Shown here in pieces: positions 8,371 to 16,758 of a DNA stretch of 64,000 bases. Location: contig JAUSLV010000006.1 of the NCBI GenBank assembly GCA_030645495.1, forward strand, positions 124,001-188,000, read 5' to 3'. The stretch comes from Actinomycetota bacterium (lineage in GTDB: Bacteria; Actinomycetota; Acidimicrobiia; Acidimicrobiales; Ilumatobacteraceae). Made by a program: the position numbers and the translations under genes. The notes below the pieces were generated by a model. The model was not told the DNA's origin. It saw only the letters and a program-made list of their open reading frames with translations, and did no database searches. How positions within the stretch are numbered: the stretch's first letter is position 1; each line of letters begins with the position of its first letter.

Positions 8371-8814
8371 TCAGGCCTGCAGCACCACCATGAACTGACC
8401 CCCGCCGGCTTCGACGGTGACACGCAGCTCCATGTCGCGCGCCAACCGCGACACGCGATCGGCCAGCCACGCGGCCACTGCGTCGGCATCGGTTCGTGAC
8501 GGCGAGCGGCCCACCACCGAGCGCCCGCCTTTGCGGCGCAGAGACTCCACGGTGTCGATGATCGGCGCCGGGTCGGCGATGAACAGGTGCTCGGGCCACG
8601 GCGCCACTGCGGCCACCGCACCCTTGCGCGTGTTGCAGCCGCGGTGCGCCAGCCGTTCCTCGACGGCGCCCTTCGACTTGCTTTTGGCCTTGGTGATCAC
8701 CTGGTCGACACTCGGGCCACGCGGGTCGTTCACCGACATGCGCGGGTCGACCGGCTCGTCACAGATCCAGCAGCGCCACTCGTCGCGCTCGGCGACTTCT
8801 TCCAGCTTGGCCAT
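8371..8814 (-). CDS. Small HNH-nuclease-like protein
   Basis: A 147-residue protein whose first half looks like a degenerate HNH domain. It has a CWIC knuckle near residue 16, a DQV where DHV is usual, and AHRGCNTRKG, which matches the common HxxCNxxKG end of HNH nucleases. The second half (from about residue 75) is rich in charged residues with no recognised domain. The first His of the triad is replaced by Gln, so catalysis is doubtful. It has no obvious link to the surrounding metabolic genes and no operator upstream. Confidence 0.75.
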   Translation of the reverse strand: MAKLEEVAERDEWRCWICDEPVDPRMSVNDPRGPSVDQVITKAKSKSKGAVEERLAHRGCNTRKGAVAAVAPWPEHLFIADPAPIIDTVESLRRKGGRSVVGRSPSRTDADAVAAWLADRVSRLARDMELRVTVEAGGGQFMVVLQA

Positions 8815-8865
8815 CGGGTCACACTACGCTCAGCCGTCACGCGAGCAGCAGAGGGAGAACGGGTC

Positions 8866-9372
8866 ATGAGGGGTGGACCGAGCATCAAGCATCTCGACGA
8901 CGTGCCAGCGGAGGAGATGCTGCGCTACAAGTTCACGGACGGGCACACCGCGTCGATCTGGGAGAAGTGGATCGAGATGTCGCCGCGGTACATCGCATTC
9001 TGGAACAAGTGGGATCCAGGTGCGATGAGCAACCACCACGGCCACACCGGCGACCACATCAACCTGATCCTCAAGGGCAGCATCAGCTGCGGCGACATCG
9101 TCTGCACCGCGGGCACACACATCATGCTCGAGTGGGGCGACACGTTCGGCCCGTGGGAAGCCGGCCCGGACGGGTGCGAGCTGTACGGGTTCATCGCCGG
9201 CGAGGGCGCCGCGTTCACCGGCGACCAGCAGGCGTTCGACGATCTGTTGGCGGAGCGCGGCGCCGAGATGATGCCGCTGCCGATGCCCAAGCGCTTGCCG
9301 CCGTGGATGCTGTCGAAGATCTCCGGCAGCAAGGCAGTCAACTGGGTGGCCGACGACGGCCAGAAGTTCTGA
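8866..9372 (+). CDS. Cupin-fold protein of unknown substrate
   Basis: A 168-residue single-domain protein. The segment HHGHTGDHINLILKGSISC followed by GTHIMLEWGDTFGPWEAGP fits a small cupin barrel with a cluster of potential metal-binding histidines. Such proteins can be dioxygenases, isomerases or ligand-binding proteins; nothing here decides. The start has GAGGGAG upstream. Its stop is 8 bases before the CoA-transferase gene, so the three genes to 11.57 kb likely form an operon. Confidence 0.78.
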   Translation: MRGGPSIKHLDDVPAEEMLRYKFTDGHTASIWEKWIEMSPRYIAFWNKWDPGAMSNHHGHTGDHINLILKGSISCGDIVCTAGTHIMLEWGDTFGPWEAGPDGCELYGFIAGEGAAFTGDQQAFDDLLAERGAEMMPLPMPKRLPPWMLSKISGSKAVNWVADDGQKF

Positions 9373-9380
9373 CCGCCACG

Positions 9381-10526
9381 ATGCGCATCGCGTACGCCGA
9401 CGGCCCGTTGGGGCCGCTGAGCAGCCCTGCCGCCATCGCCGCTGCCGTCGGCCACGTCGGGCCGATCGACCTGTTCCTCGGTTGGATGGTCGATCGGCCC
9501 GAGTGGTTGGCCGATCCGGCGCTGACCGGCCGCACCTACATGGCCGGCTTCGCGATGACCCGCGCCGTTGCCGAGGGGCGCATCCAGGCGCTGCCCATGC
9601 GATTGTCCGCCGTCCCGGCGTTCATCGGCAACTGGCAACCCGACGTGGGCGTGGTCACCGGGGTGCGCCGTGGCGACGGGTACGCGTTCACCTCGTCGGT
9701 GGGCTATGCAGATGCGCTCGCGCTGGCAGCCAAGCAGGTCGTGGTGGAGGTGGATGACGACGGCGAGGATCTGGGCGCGCCGCAGATCGTCGGCAACATC
9801 GTCGCCACCGTCGCCCGGCCCACGGCGCCGCCCGAGGCACCGGCCGCGCAACGGCCCGGCGACGCGGTCGACACGCAGATCGGCGCGCACCTGGTGTCGC
9901 TGCTGCCCCACGACGCCACGTTGCAGTTCGGCCCCGGCGGCATCGGCGAGGCGATCGCCAACTCGCTCACCGAGCCGGTGCGCATCTGGTCGGGCCTGTG
10001 CACCGACGCGATGGCCGCGCTCGCCGACCGCAACCTGCTGAAGGCTCCAGTGGTCACCGCCTACACGTGGGGTGGTGAAGCGGTGCGGCGGCTGGCCGCG
10101 GCCGGGCTGCTGGAACTGTGCAGCATCTCGCGCACGCACGACCTCACCCAGGTGTCGGCGATCCCCCGTTTCATCGGCTGCAACACCGCGCTGCAGATCG
10201 GCCTCGACGGCGCGATCAACCTCGAGCGGGTGAACGGCAAGGTGATCACGTCGGTGGGCGGCCACGCCGACTTCTGCGTCGCCGCCTCGCGTTCGGTGGG
10301 CGGCATGTCGATCGTGTCGGTGCGTTCCACCAACGCGAAGGGCGACAGCACGATCGTGCCCACGGTGGAGGTGGTGTCCACGCAGCGCAGCGACATCGGT
10401 CTGGTGATCACCGAGCACGGTATTGCCGACCTGCGCGGTGTCGACGACGCGGAACGCGCTCGCCGTCTGATCGCCGTCGCCGCGCCAGAGCACCGCGAGT
10501 CGCTGAGCGCCGGGAGGAACGAATGA
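9381..10526 (+). CDS. Acetyl-CoA hydrolase/CoA-transferase family protein
   Basis: A 381-residue member of the acetyl-CoA hydrolase/4-hydroxybutyrate CoA-transferase family. The C-terminal domain shows the FGPGGIGEAIAN loop, GGHADFCVAASRSVGGMSIV and VITEHGIADLRG, all conserved in that family. It is somewhat shorter than typical 4-hydroxybutyrate CoA-transferases (about 430). The role would be moving CoA between carboxylates or releasing it. The stop overlaps the next gene's ATG (ATGA), showing tight coupling to the alcohol dehydrogenase. Confidence 0.85.
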   Translation: MRIAYADGPLGPLSSPAAIAAAVGHVGPIDLFLGWMVDRPEWLADPALTGRTYMAGFAMTRAVAEGRIQALPMRLSAVPAFIGNWQPDVGVVTGVRRGDGYAFTSSVGYADALALAAKQVVVEVDDDGEDLGAPQIVGNIVATVARPTAPPEAPAAQRPGDAVDTQIGAHLVSLLPHDATLQFGPGGIGEAIANSLTEPVRIWSGLCTDAMAALADRNLLKAPVVTAYTWGGEAVRRLAAAGLLELCSISRTHDLTQVSAIPRFIGCNTALQIGLDGAINLERVNGKVITSVGGHADFCVAASRSVGGMSIVSVRSTNAKGDSTIVPTVEVVSTQRSDIGLVITEHGIADLRGVDDAERARRLIAVAAPEHRESLSAGRNE

Positions 10527-11569
10527 AGGCCGCCGTCTGGTACGGATCGAAGGACCTGCGCATCGAGGAGATCGCCACTCCGGAACCCGCGCCCGGCCAA
10601 GTGCTGCTGGAGGTGTCGAGAAATGGCATCTGCGGCAGCGACCTGCACACGTACGTGGGCAGCGACACCGGTGGCGCGGCGATGCACGTGCCCGGCGTGG
10701 TGTTGGGCCACGAGTTCGCCGGGATCGTGCGGGAGGTGGGCGAGGGTGTCACCGACCTGCCCGTCGGCACGGCCGTGGCCGTCGCCCCGATGGAGTGGTG
10801 CGGCGCCTGCTGGAGTTGTCACCATGCCTGGCCGCAGATGTGCCGCAAGCTGGCGTTGTACGGCGGGTACCGCGAGCCGCTCCATGGCGGCCTGGCGCCA
10901 TTCGTCGCCGTGTCACGTCGAGCGTGCTACGTGGTGCCCGCCGGGTTGAGTGTGATCGATGCCGCGCTCACCGAGCCGATGGCCGTCGCCGTGCATGCGG
11001 TACGTCGTGGCCCCTCCACGCTGGGTGCCACCGTGCTGGTGCTGGGTGCCGGCCCAATCGGCCTGGGCGTGCTGCAGGCGGTGCGCGCCGGTGGTGCGCA
11101 GGCCACGATCGTCGCCGACCTCTCCCCCGCCCGCCGCGCCGCCGCTGCCACCCTGGGCGCCACTGCGGTGGTCGACCCCGTGGGCGGCGACCTGCGTTCG
11201 GCCGTGCGCGACATCGCCCGTCAGGGCGTCGACATCGTGTTCGACACCACCGCGTCCAGCGTGGCCTTCAACCAAGGCGTGGCGCTCGTGCGCCCACGGG
11301 GCACGATCGTCAGCGTCGCCGGCTGGCAGGAGCAGGCCCGCGTCGACATGGGCCGGGCGATGGTGAACGAGATCGACATCCGCTACTCGATGACCTACGA
11401 GCCCGAGACCGACTTCCCCGCCACGCTGGCGATGCTGGCCGGCGGCGGCTTCGACTGCGCCACCATGATCAGCGATCACATCCCGCTCGACCGTGTGGTC
11501 GACGACGGCCTGGAGGAACTGCTCCACCACGCCGACCAGCACATCAAGATCCTCGTCGACCCCAGTTAG
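10523..11569 (+). CDS. Zinc-dependent medium-chain alcohol dehydrogenase
   Basis: A 348-residue MDR-family dehydrogenase similar to butanediol/sorbitol-type enzymes. It has the catalytic zinc ligands Cys in GICGSDLH and His-Glu in GHEF, a structural zinc cluster CGACWSCHHAWPQMC, and the Rossmann motif VLGAGPIGLG. It should oxidise a secondary alcohol with NAD(P)+. The ATG overlaps the preceding stop. Its own TAG overlaps the stop codon of the convergent SDR (both within TTAG), leaving no room for a separate terminator. Confidence 0.92.
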   Translation: MKAAVWYGSKDLRIEEIATPEPAPGQVLLEVSRNGICGSDLHTYVGSDTGGAAMHVPGVVLGHEFAGIVREVGEGVTDLPVGTAVAVAPMEWCGACWSCHHAWPQMCRKLALYGGYREPLHGGLAPFVAVSRRACYVVPAGLSVIDAALTEPMAVAVHAVRRGPSTLGATVLVLGAGPIGLGVLQAVRAGGAQATIVADLSPARRAAAATLGATAVVDPVGGDLRSAVRDIARQGVDIVFDTTASSVAFNQGVALVRPRGTIVSVAGWQEQARVDMGRAMVNEIDIRYSMTYEPETDFPATLAMLAGGGFDCATMISDHIPLDRVVDDGLEELLHHADQHIKILVDPS

Positions 11570-12357
11570 AACGCGGTGCCACCGTCGATGTTGATCAGGG
11601 CGCCGGTGAGGTAGCCGGCGCGGGGCGACAGCAGGAACGCGATCAGGTCGCCCACTTCGTCGGGCTTGCCGGGGCGACCGAGCGCGATGTCGAGGTGCCA
11701 CTCCTCCACCATCACCCGCTCGAGCGCCTCCTCGTAGGGGATGCCCTTGGTCTCCGACATCACCTTGCGGATCTGTGTGAGCGCGGTGGTCTCGATCGCA
11801 CCCGGCGCGATGCAGTTGGCGCGCACGCCCTGCTTGCCGTAGTGGCGGGCGATGCCCTTGGTGAACGCCGCGACCGCGGCCTTCATCGACGTGTACGGCA
11901 GGCGCGCGATCTCGGGGCCGCGGATGGAGAACGCGGAGGTGGTGACGACCGTGCCCTTCGACTGGATCAGGTGCGGCAACGCGGCCTCGACGGTGCGGGT
12001 GGTGCCCAGCAGCACGTCGTTCAGCACCTCCACCCAACGCTCGTCGGGGATGTCGAAATGCTCGTGGCCGATCAGCCCGGTGGTGATCGCCACGCCATCG
12101 AGCCGGCCGTAGGCAGCGACCGCCTGCGCCACAGCGCCGGCCGCGCCACCGGGTGCCGACACGTCGAAGATCGCCGCCTGCGCCGCCGTCGCCCCGGCGG
12201 CCAGCACCTGTTGCACCGCACTCGCAGCTCGGTCGGGGTCGCGACCCACGAGCGTGATCGACGCGCCGTCGGCCGCCAAGGCCAGCGCCCCGGCCAACCC
12301 CATGCCGCCGGTGCCGCCGGCCACGAGATACGCCTTGTCCGCGACGCGTAGATCCAT
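11566..12357 (-). CDS. SDR-family oxidoreductase
   Basis: A 263-residue classical SDR with an unusual cofactor loop GGTGGMGLAG, Ser in TSAFS, catalytic YTSMK and a GYLTGALINIDGG tail. The start is set at the ATG with GAGGGGG nine bases upstream; a TTG three codons earlier is a weaker alternative. Divergent from the acyl-CoA ligase gene, with the operator at 12388-12403 between them. Confidence 0.9.
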   Translation of the reverse strand: MDLRVADKAYLVAGGTGGMGLAGALALAADGASITLVGRDPDRAASAVQQVLAAGATAAQAAIFDVSAPGGAAGAVAQAVAAYGRLDGVAITTGLIGHEHFDIPDERWVEVLNDVLLGTTRTVEAALPHLIQSKGTVVTTSAFSIRGPEIARLPYTSMKAAVAAFTKGIARHYGKQGVRANCIAPGAIETTALTQIRKVMSETKGIPYEEALERVMVEEWHLDIALGRPGKPDEVGDLIAFLLSPRAGYLTGALINIDGGTAF

Positions 12358-12387
12358 TTCAGTCAACCCCCTCGACGAGGCGTCTCT

Positions 12388-12403
12388 TTGACGCTCGTGT
12401 CAG
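12388..12403. promoter_or_regulatory. Operator-like palindrome, copy 5
   Basis: TTGACGCTCGTGTCAG, between the divergent SDR (minus) and acyl-CoA ligase (plus). The ligase ATG at 12414 is 10 bases past the site, the same geometry as at copy 2. Confidence 0.75.
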
Positions 12404-12413
12404 AATGTACGCC

Positions 12414-13967
12414 ATGGGGGAACACGAGGGCTTTGCCGCGGGCGACACCATGTGGGCGCTGTTCGCTGATCGGGTGCGACGCACACCCGACGCGTTCATG
12501 TTCGGCGACGAGCACGGCCGCCGGTTCACGTGCGCGCAGATGCAAGCCTGGGCCGAGCGCGTGGCCGCCGGGTTCCACAGCATGGGCGTCGATGGCAACA
12601 CCGTCGTGTCGTGGCAGTTGCCCACGCGGATCGAGACGGTGATCGTCTCGATGGCGCTGTCGCGCCTCGGCGCCGTGCAGAACCCGATCATCCACCTCTA
12701 CCGCGAGCGCGAGGTGGGCGCGCTGCTGCGCATCGTGAAGGCCCAGCTGTTCCTCGTGCCCGGCGTGTGGAAGGGCTTCGACTACGGCGAGATGGCGGCG
12801 CAGTTGCAGGCCGCGGCGCCGACGAACGACGGCCCCACGTTCGACATCCTCCTCACCGACGATGGCCTTCCGGAAGGCGATCCGACCACGCTGCCTCCGG
12901 CGCCCACCGACCCGCACGCGGTCAAGTGGCTCTACAGCACCTCCGGCACCACCAGCGAGCCCAAAGCCGTCCGCCACAGCGACGGTGGGCTGATCGCCGC
13001 CGGCACCGGCATCGCCAAGATGCTGCAGCCCGGCCTCGACGACATCGCCGCACTCGCCTACCCCTACGCCCACATCGGCGGCCCCGACCACCTGGTGATG
13101 GCGCTGCGCACCGGGATGGCCACCGTCACCGTCGAGCAGTTCACGCCCGCCGGCAGCTTCCCGCTGTTCGCCGACTTCGGTGTCACGGTGTTCGGCGGCG
13201 GCACGGCGCACTACCTCGCGTACATCAACACGGTCGGCGACGACCCGCAGCACCCTCCCCTGCCCGCGCTGCGCCAGTTTACCGGAGGTGGCGCGCCGAA
13301 GCCGCCCGAGCTGTTCTGGCGGATGCTGCAACAGACTGGTGTCCGCATCCGCCACGGCTACGGCATGACCGAGTGCCCGATGATCGCCAACGGCTCGGTG
13401 CACGACACCGACGAGCAGCTGGCCAACACCGATGGTGCGCCGGTGCACGGGTGCGAGGTGATCATCGTCGACGAACACGAGCAGCCCGTGGCTGCCGGCG
13501 TGGACGGCGACATCTGCGTGCGCGGCCCAATGCTGTTCAAGGGCTACCTCAACGAGGGGGCGGATGCCGAGGCGTTCAGGCCCGACGGATTCTTCCGCAC
13601 CGGCGACCGCGGCCACCTGCGCGCCGACGGCCACATCGTGCTCACCGGTCGCACCAAGGAACTCATCATCCGCAAGGGTGAGAACATCAGCCCACGCGAG
13701 GTGGAGGATGTGCTGATGAGCCACCCCTCGGTGGGCGCCATTGCGGTGATCGGCCTGCCCGACGAGGCCCGCGGCGAGCGTGCCTGCGCGGTGATCGAAA
13801 CCGCCCCCGGGGCCACGCCGATCACGTTCCAACAGATGGCCGAGCACTGCCGTGCCGCCGGCCTGATGACACAGAAGATCCCCGAGCAGCTGGAGGTCGT
13901 CGACGTGCTGCCACGCAACCCCACCCTGAAGATCCTCAAGCGCGTGCTCGTGGAGCAGTTCAAGTGA
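12414..13967 (+). CDS. Acyl-CoA synthetase (AMP-forming, FadD-like)
   Basis: A 517-residue ANL-superfamily enzyme that activates a carboxylic acid to its CoA thioester through an acyl-adenylate. The phosphate loop YSTSGTTSEPKAV lies near residue 172, the GYGMTECP motif in the middle, the hinge segment GRTKELIIRKGENISPREVE near residue 411, and the C-terminal adenylation lysine region is NPTLKILKR instead of the usual RTxxGK. The Lys is present but the glycine is missing. An ATG at 12405 is an alternative start; I prefer 12414 because CAGAAT sits where a -10 box for a leaderless message would be. First gene of a run coupled to two SDRs by GTGA and ATGA overlaps. Confidence 0.92.
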   Translation: MGEHEGFAAGDTMWALFADRVRRTPDAFMFGDEHGRRFTCAQMQAWAERVAAGFHSMGVDGNTVVSWQLPTRIETVIVSMALSRLGAVQNPIIHLYREREVGALLRIVKAQLFLVPGVWKGFDYGEMAAQLQAAAPTNDGPTFDILLTDDGLPEGDPTTLPPAPTDPHAVKWLYSTSGTTSEPKAVRHSDGGLIAAGTGIAKMLQPGLDDIAALAYPYAHIGGPDHLVMALRTGMATVTVEQFTPAGSFPLFADFGVTVFGGGTAHYLAYINTVGDDPQHPPLPALRQFTGGGAPKPPELFWRMLQQTGVRIRHGYGMTECPMIANGSVHDTDEQLANTDGAPVHGCEVIIVDEHEQPVAAGVDGDICVRGPMLFKGYLNEGADAEAFRPDGFFRTGDRGHLRADGHIVLTGRTKELIIRKGENISPREVEDVLMSHPSVGAIAVIGLPDEARGERACAVIETAPGATPITFQQMAEHCRAAGLMTQKIPEQLEVVDVLPRNPTLKILKRVLVEQFK

Positions 13968-14854
13968 GCGCCGCCGACACCGCCGCAGCCTGGTGGGCCG
14001 AACGCAGCGACCTCGCCGGCCGGGTGGCGATCCTCACCGGAGGCGCCGGAGGCCTTGGCGAGATGATGACCCTCGACCTGCAGGCGAACGGTTGCAAGGT
14101 GGCGATCGTCGACCGCGACGAAGCGGCGATCGAGGCCATTCGCAGCGAACTCACCACCCGCGGCGCCGACTTCCTCATCCACGTCGGCGACGCACGTGAT
14201 CCCGACGTGCTCGATGCGCTGTTCGCCGCCACGGCCGAACGCTGGGGCCGCCTCGACATCCTGGTGAACATCGTGGGCGGCACGTTCAAGGCGCCGTTCG
14301 AAGGCAGCACTCCGAAGGCGTGGGACACGCTGTTGCGCACCAACCTGATGCACGTGCTGCACGCCAGCTCACGCGCGATCCCCGCGATCAAGGCCGGCGG
14401 GCGCGGCGGCAGCATCATCAACATCACCACGATCGAGGGCTACCGCGCGGCCCCCAACTTCGCCGTGTATTCCGCAGCCAAGGCAGCCGTCGCCCAGTTC
14501 ACCCGCTCGCTGTCGCTGGAGCTGGCGCCCGATGGCATCCGCGTGAACTGCGTGGCCCCCGATCTCGCCCCCACACCGGGCATGAAGAAGATCAGCGCCG
14601 GCGTGGAGAACTCGATGAACTACGAGTTGGGCCAGCAGGTGGCGATCCCGATGGGTCGTACCGGCACGATGACCGACATCTCCGACGTGGTGGTGTTCCT
14701 TGCGAGCGGGCTGTCGAAGTACATCACCGGCAGCACGTTGCATCCCGACGGCGGCACCTTCACCTCGGCGGGCTGGTTCAACTGGCCCGGCGACGGCTAC
14801 GGCAACACGCTGCCGATGGACGTGATGCGCTACCTCGAGCAGCGCGGCGAATGA
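13964..14854 (+). CDS. SDR-family oxidoreductase
   Basis: A 296-residue SDR with the cofactor loop TGGAGGLGEM, IVDRD, a Thr where the catalytic Ser is usual (NITTIEGY), and catalytic YSAAK. A C-terminal extension of about 35 residues after the TGSTLHPDGG tail is longer than in FabG-like enzymes. The GTG start overlaps the ligase TGA. Likely a hydroxyacyl-CoA or ring-alcohol dehydrogenase acting on the ligase product or downstream intermediate (inferred from the operon). Confidence 0.9.
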   Translation: MSAADTAAAWWAERSDLAGRVAILTGGAGGLGEMMTLDLQANGCKVAIVDRDEAAIEAIRSELTTRGADFLIHVGDARDPDVLDALFAATAERWGRLDILVNIVGGTFKAPFEGSTPKAWDTLLRTNLMHVLHASSRAIPAIKAGGRGGSIINITTIEGYRAAPNFAVYSAAKAAVAQFTRSLSLELAPDGIRVNCVAPDLAPTPGMKKISAGVENSMNYELGQQVAIPMGRTGTMTDISDVVVFLASGLSKYITGSTLHPDGGTFTSAGWFNWPGDGYGNTLPMDVMRYLEQRGE

Positions 14855-15801
14855 CCGCCCGGACTCCGAACGGCGAGCTGCGCTTCGACGGCCGAGTCGC
14901 GATGATCACCGGAGCGGGGGCCGGCCTCGGCCGATCGCACGCGATGCTCCTCGCAGCCCGTGGTGCACACGTGGTGGTGAACGATCTTCACGCTGACGCT
15001 GCCGACGCCGTCGTAGCGGAGATCACGGCGGCGGGCGGCAGCGCAGCGGCGCACGCGGCAGACATCTCGCAGCCGGACGGCGCCAGCGGCCTGGTGCAGA
15101 CGGCGCTCGACGCGTGGGGTCGCGTCGACATCGTGATCAACAACGCCGGCCTGCTGCAGCCCACCGACTTCGCCGACATGACGCCCGAGATCTTCGACCG
15201 TGCCTACGCGGTGAACCTGCGCGCGTCGTTCCTCGTCACCCACGCGGCGTGGAAGCCGATGGTGGCGCAGGGCTACGGCCGGGTCGTGCACACCTCGTCG
15301 AACTCCGGCCTGCTGGGCATCGCCGGCAGCACCGGCTATGCGTCGGCGAAGGCAGGCCTGTGGGGATTCACTCGCAGCCTGTCGCTGGAGGCGAGCCCTC
15401 TGGGCATCCACGTCAACGCGATCGGCCCGATCGCCTACACGGCGATGTCGCGCACCTCCAGAGTCGCGCCGGCAACATGGAAGAGCGGCGAGGGCGATGC
15501 CTGGTCGCGTCGCCTCGACGCCGCGCTGGTGTCGCCTGCCGTCGCCTGGCTGGCGCACGAAGACTGCACGCTGAACGGGCAGGTGCTCAGCGTCGCCGCG
15601 GGTCGCGTGGCCCGGTTCGTGATCGGCCTGAACCACGGGTTCGTTCGCGACGCGCTCACCGTCGAGGACGTTCGCGACCACGACGAGCTGCTGCAGACCG
15701 AAGCGCCCGACGAATTCCCCGCCACAGCGAACGAAGAGAGCATCGCCCTGCACCGCCGGGTGATGCCCCGGCCCGACCCTGGCCGACGACTCGACAAATA
15801 G
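14851..15801 (+). CDS. SDR-family oxidoreductase, (3R)-hydroxyacyl-CoA dehydrogenase-like
   Basis: A 316-residue SDR with GAGAGLGRSHA, VVVNDLH, the SSNSGLLG Ser motif and YASAK. The GRSHA/VVNDL pattern and the long C-terminal extension resemble the hydroxyacyl-CoA dehydrogenase domain of peroxisomal-type MFE-2/HSD17B4. That would place it at the third step of a beta-oxidation cycle. ATGA overlap with the previous SDR. The operator at 15805 begins four bases after its stop. Confidence 0.9.
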   Translation: MTARTPNGELRFDGRVAMITGAGAGLGRSHAMLLAARGAHVVVNDLHADAADAVVAEITAAGGSAAAHAADISQPDGASGLVQTALDAWGRVDIVINNAGLLQPTDFADMTPEIFDRAYAVNLRASFLVTHAAWKPMVAQGYGRVVHTSSNSGLLGIAGSTGYASAKAGLWGFTRSLSLEASPLGIHVNAIGPIAYTAMSRTSRVAPATWKSGEGDAWSRRLDAALVSPAVAWLAHEDCTLNGQVLSVAAGRVARFVIGLNHGFVRDALTVEDVRDHDELLQTEAPDEFPATANEESIALHRRVMPRPDPGRRLDK

Positions 15802-15804
15802 AAC

Positions 15805-15820
15805 TTGACACAAGCGTCGA
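15805..15820. promoter_or_regulatory. Operator-like palindrome, copy 6
   Basis: TTGACACAAGCGTCGA, in the 57-base gap before the LLM gene at 15859. Unlike most copies it lies between two same-strand genes, marking the start of a new transcription unit within the plus-strand run. Confidence 0.65.
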
Positions 15821-15858
15821 CTAGAGTTCCTCGGCCGCCGTACCCGCAGGAGAACCGC

Positions 15859-16758
15859 ATGCAGTTCATGTTCCAGTACCCCGATTTCCACGGGATCGAC
15901 GGCAGCATGCTCGACGCCGGGCCGGTCACCGACGTGGCCAAGACCTGCGAAGACGCCGGCTGGGGTGGCATCTCGTTCACCGAGCACCCGGCCCCCGGCG
16001 CCAAATGGCTGCAGGCCGGCGGCCACCAGACGCTCGACCCGTTCGTGGCGCTCGGCGCGGCGGCCGCTGTGACCAACCGGATCAAGCTGCTCACGTACCT
16101 CACCGTCGTGCCGTACCGCAACCCGATGATGCTGGCGAAGTCGGCGGCCACCGTCGACCTGCTCTCCAACGGCCGGATGATCCTGGGCACCGGCACCGGC
16201 TACCTGAAGGGCGAGTACCGCGCCCTCGGTGTCGACATCGAGGAGCGCAACACCCTGTTCGACGAGGCGCTCGACGTGCTGCCGTTGCACTGGAGCGGCG
16301 AGCCGTTCAGCTATGAGGGTACCCACTTCAGCGCTCGCGACGTGATCGCCCGCCCGGCCCCGGTGCAACGCCCGATCCCGATCTGGATCGGCGGCAACGC
16401 CAAGCTCACCCTGCGTCGTGTCGGCGAGCGTGCTCAGGGCTGGATGCCGCTGCTCGGCGATGAGGCCCTAGCCAAGACCACCCGCAGCCCGCAGCTGGAG
16501 AGCATCGACGCGATCAGTGAGCGGTTGGCGATGCTGAAGGAGTACGCCGGCGATCGGTTCGCCTCGCTCGATCTCGCGGTGCCGTACCTCGACCAGTCGG
16601 TGTTCCAGCCGAGCGTCGACGCCGCGAAGCACCGCGACCAATTCGCCCAGATCCGCGAGCTGGGGGCAACCTGGGTCGTCGTCCCCGGCCCGATCGGCCA
16701 CGCCCCCCTCGCCCAGAACTTCCTCGAAGCCTTCGCCGCGGAGTACATCAGCACATGA
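15859..16758 (+). CDS. LLM-class (F420-dependent type) oxidoreductase
   Basis: A 299-residue luciferase-like protein. It has FTEHPAPGAKW, LLTYLTVVPYRNPMMLAKSAATVDLLS, and GRMILGTGTGYLKGEYRALG, the last being strongly typical of actinobacterial F420-dependent members. It shares this layout with the protein at 60602-61516. AGGAG precedes the ATG by six bases. Its end overlaps the next ATG (ATGA), so it is the first gene of the dehydrogenase operon. Confidence 0.92.
   Translation: MQFMFQYPDFHGIDGSMLDAGPVTDVAKTCEDAGWGGISFTEHPAPGAKWLQAGGHQTLDPFVALGAAAAVTNRIKLLTYLTVVPYRNPMMLAKSAATVDLLSNGRMILGTGTGYLKGEYRALGVDIEERNTLFDEALDVLPLHWSGEPFSYEGTHFSARDVIARPAPVQRPIPIWIGGNAKLTLRRVGERAQGWMPLLGDEALAKTTRSPQLESIDAISERLAMLKEYAGDRFASLDLAVPYLDQSVFQPSVDAAKHRDQFAQIRELGATWVVVPGPIGHAPLAQNFLEAFAAEYIST

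Noticed and set aside
8371-8814. Restriction or antiphage defence system
   Set aside because: Only one degenerate HNH-like gene is present, with no methyltransferase, helicase or other defence partner nearby.
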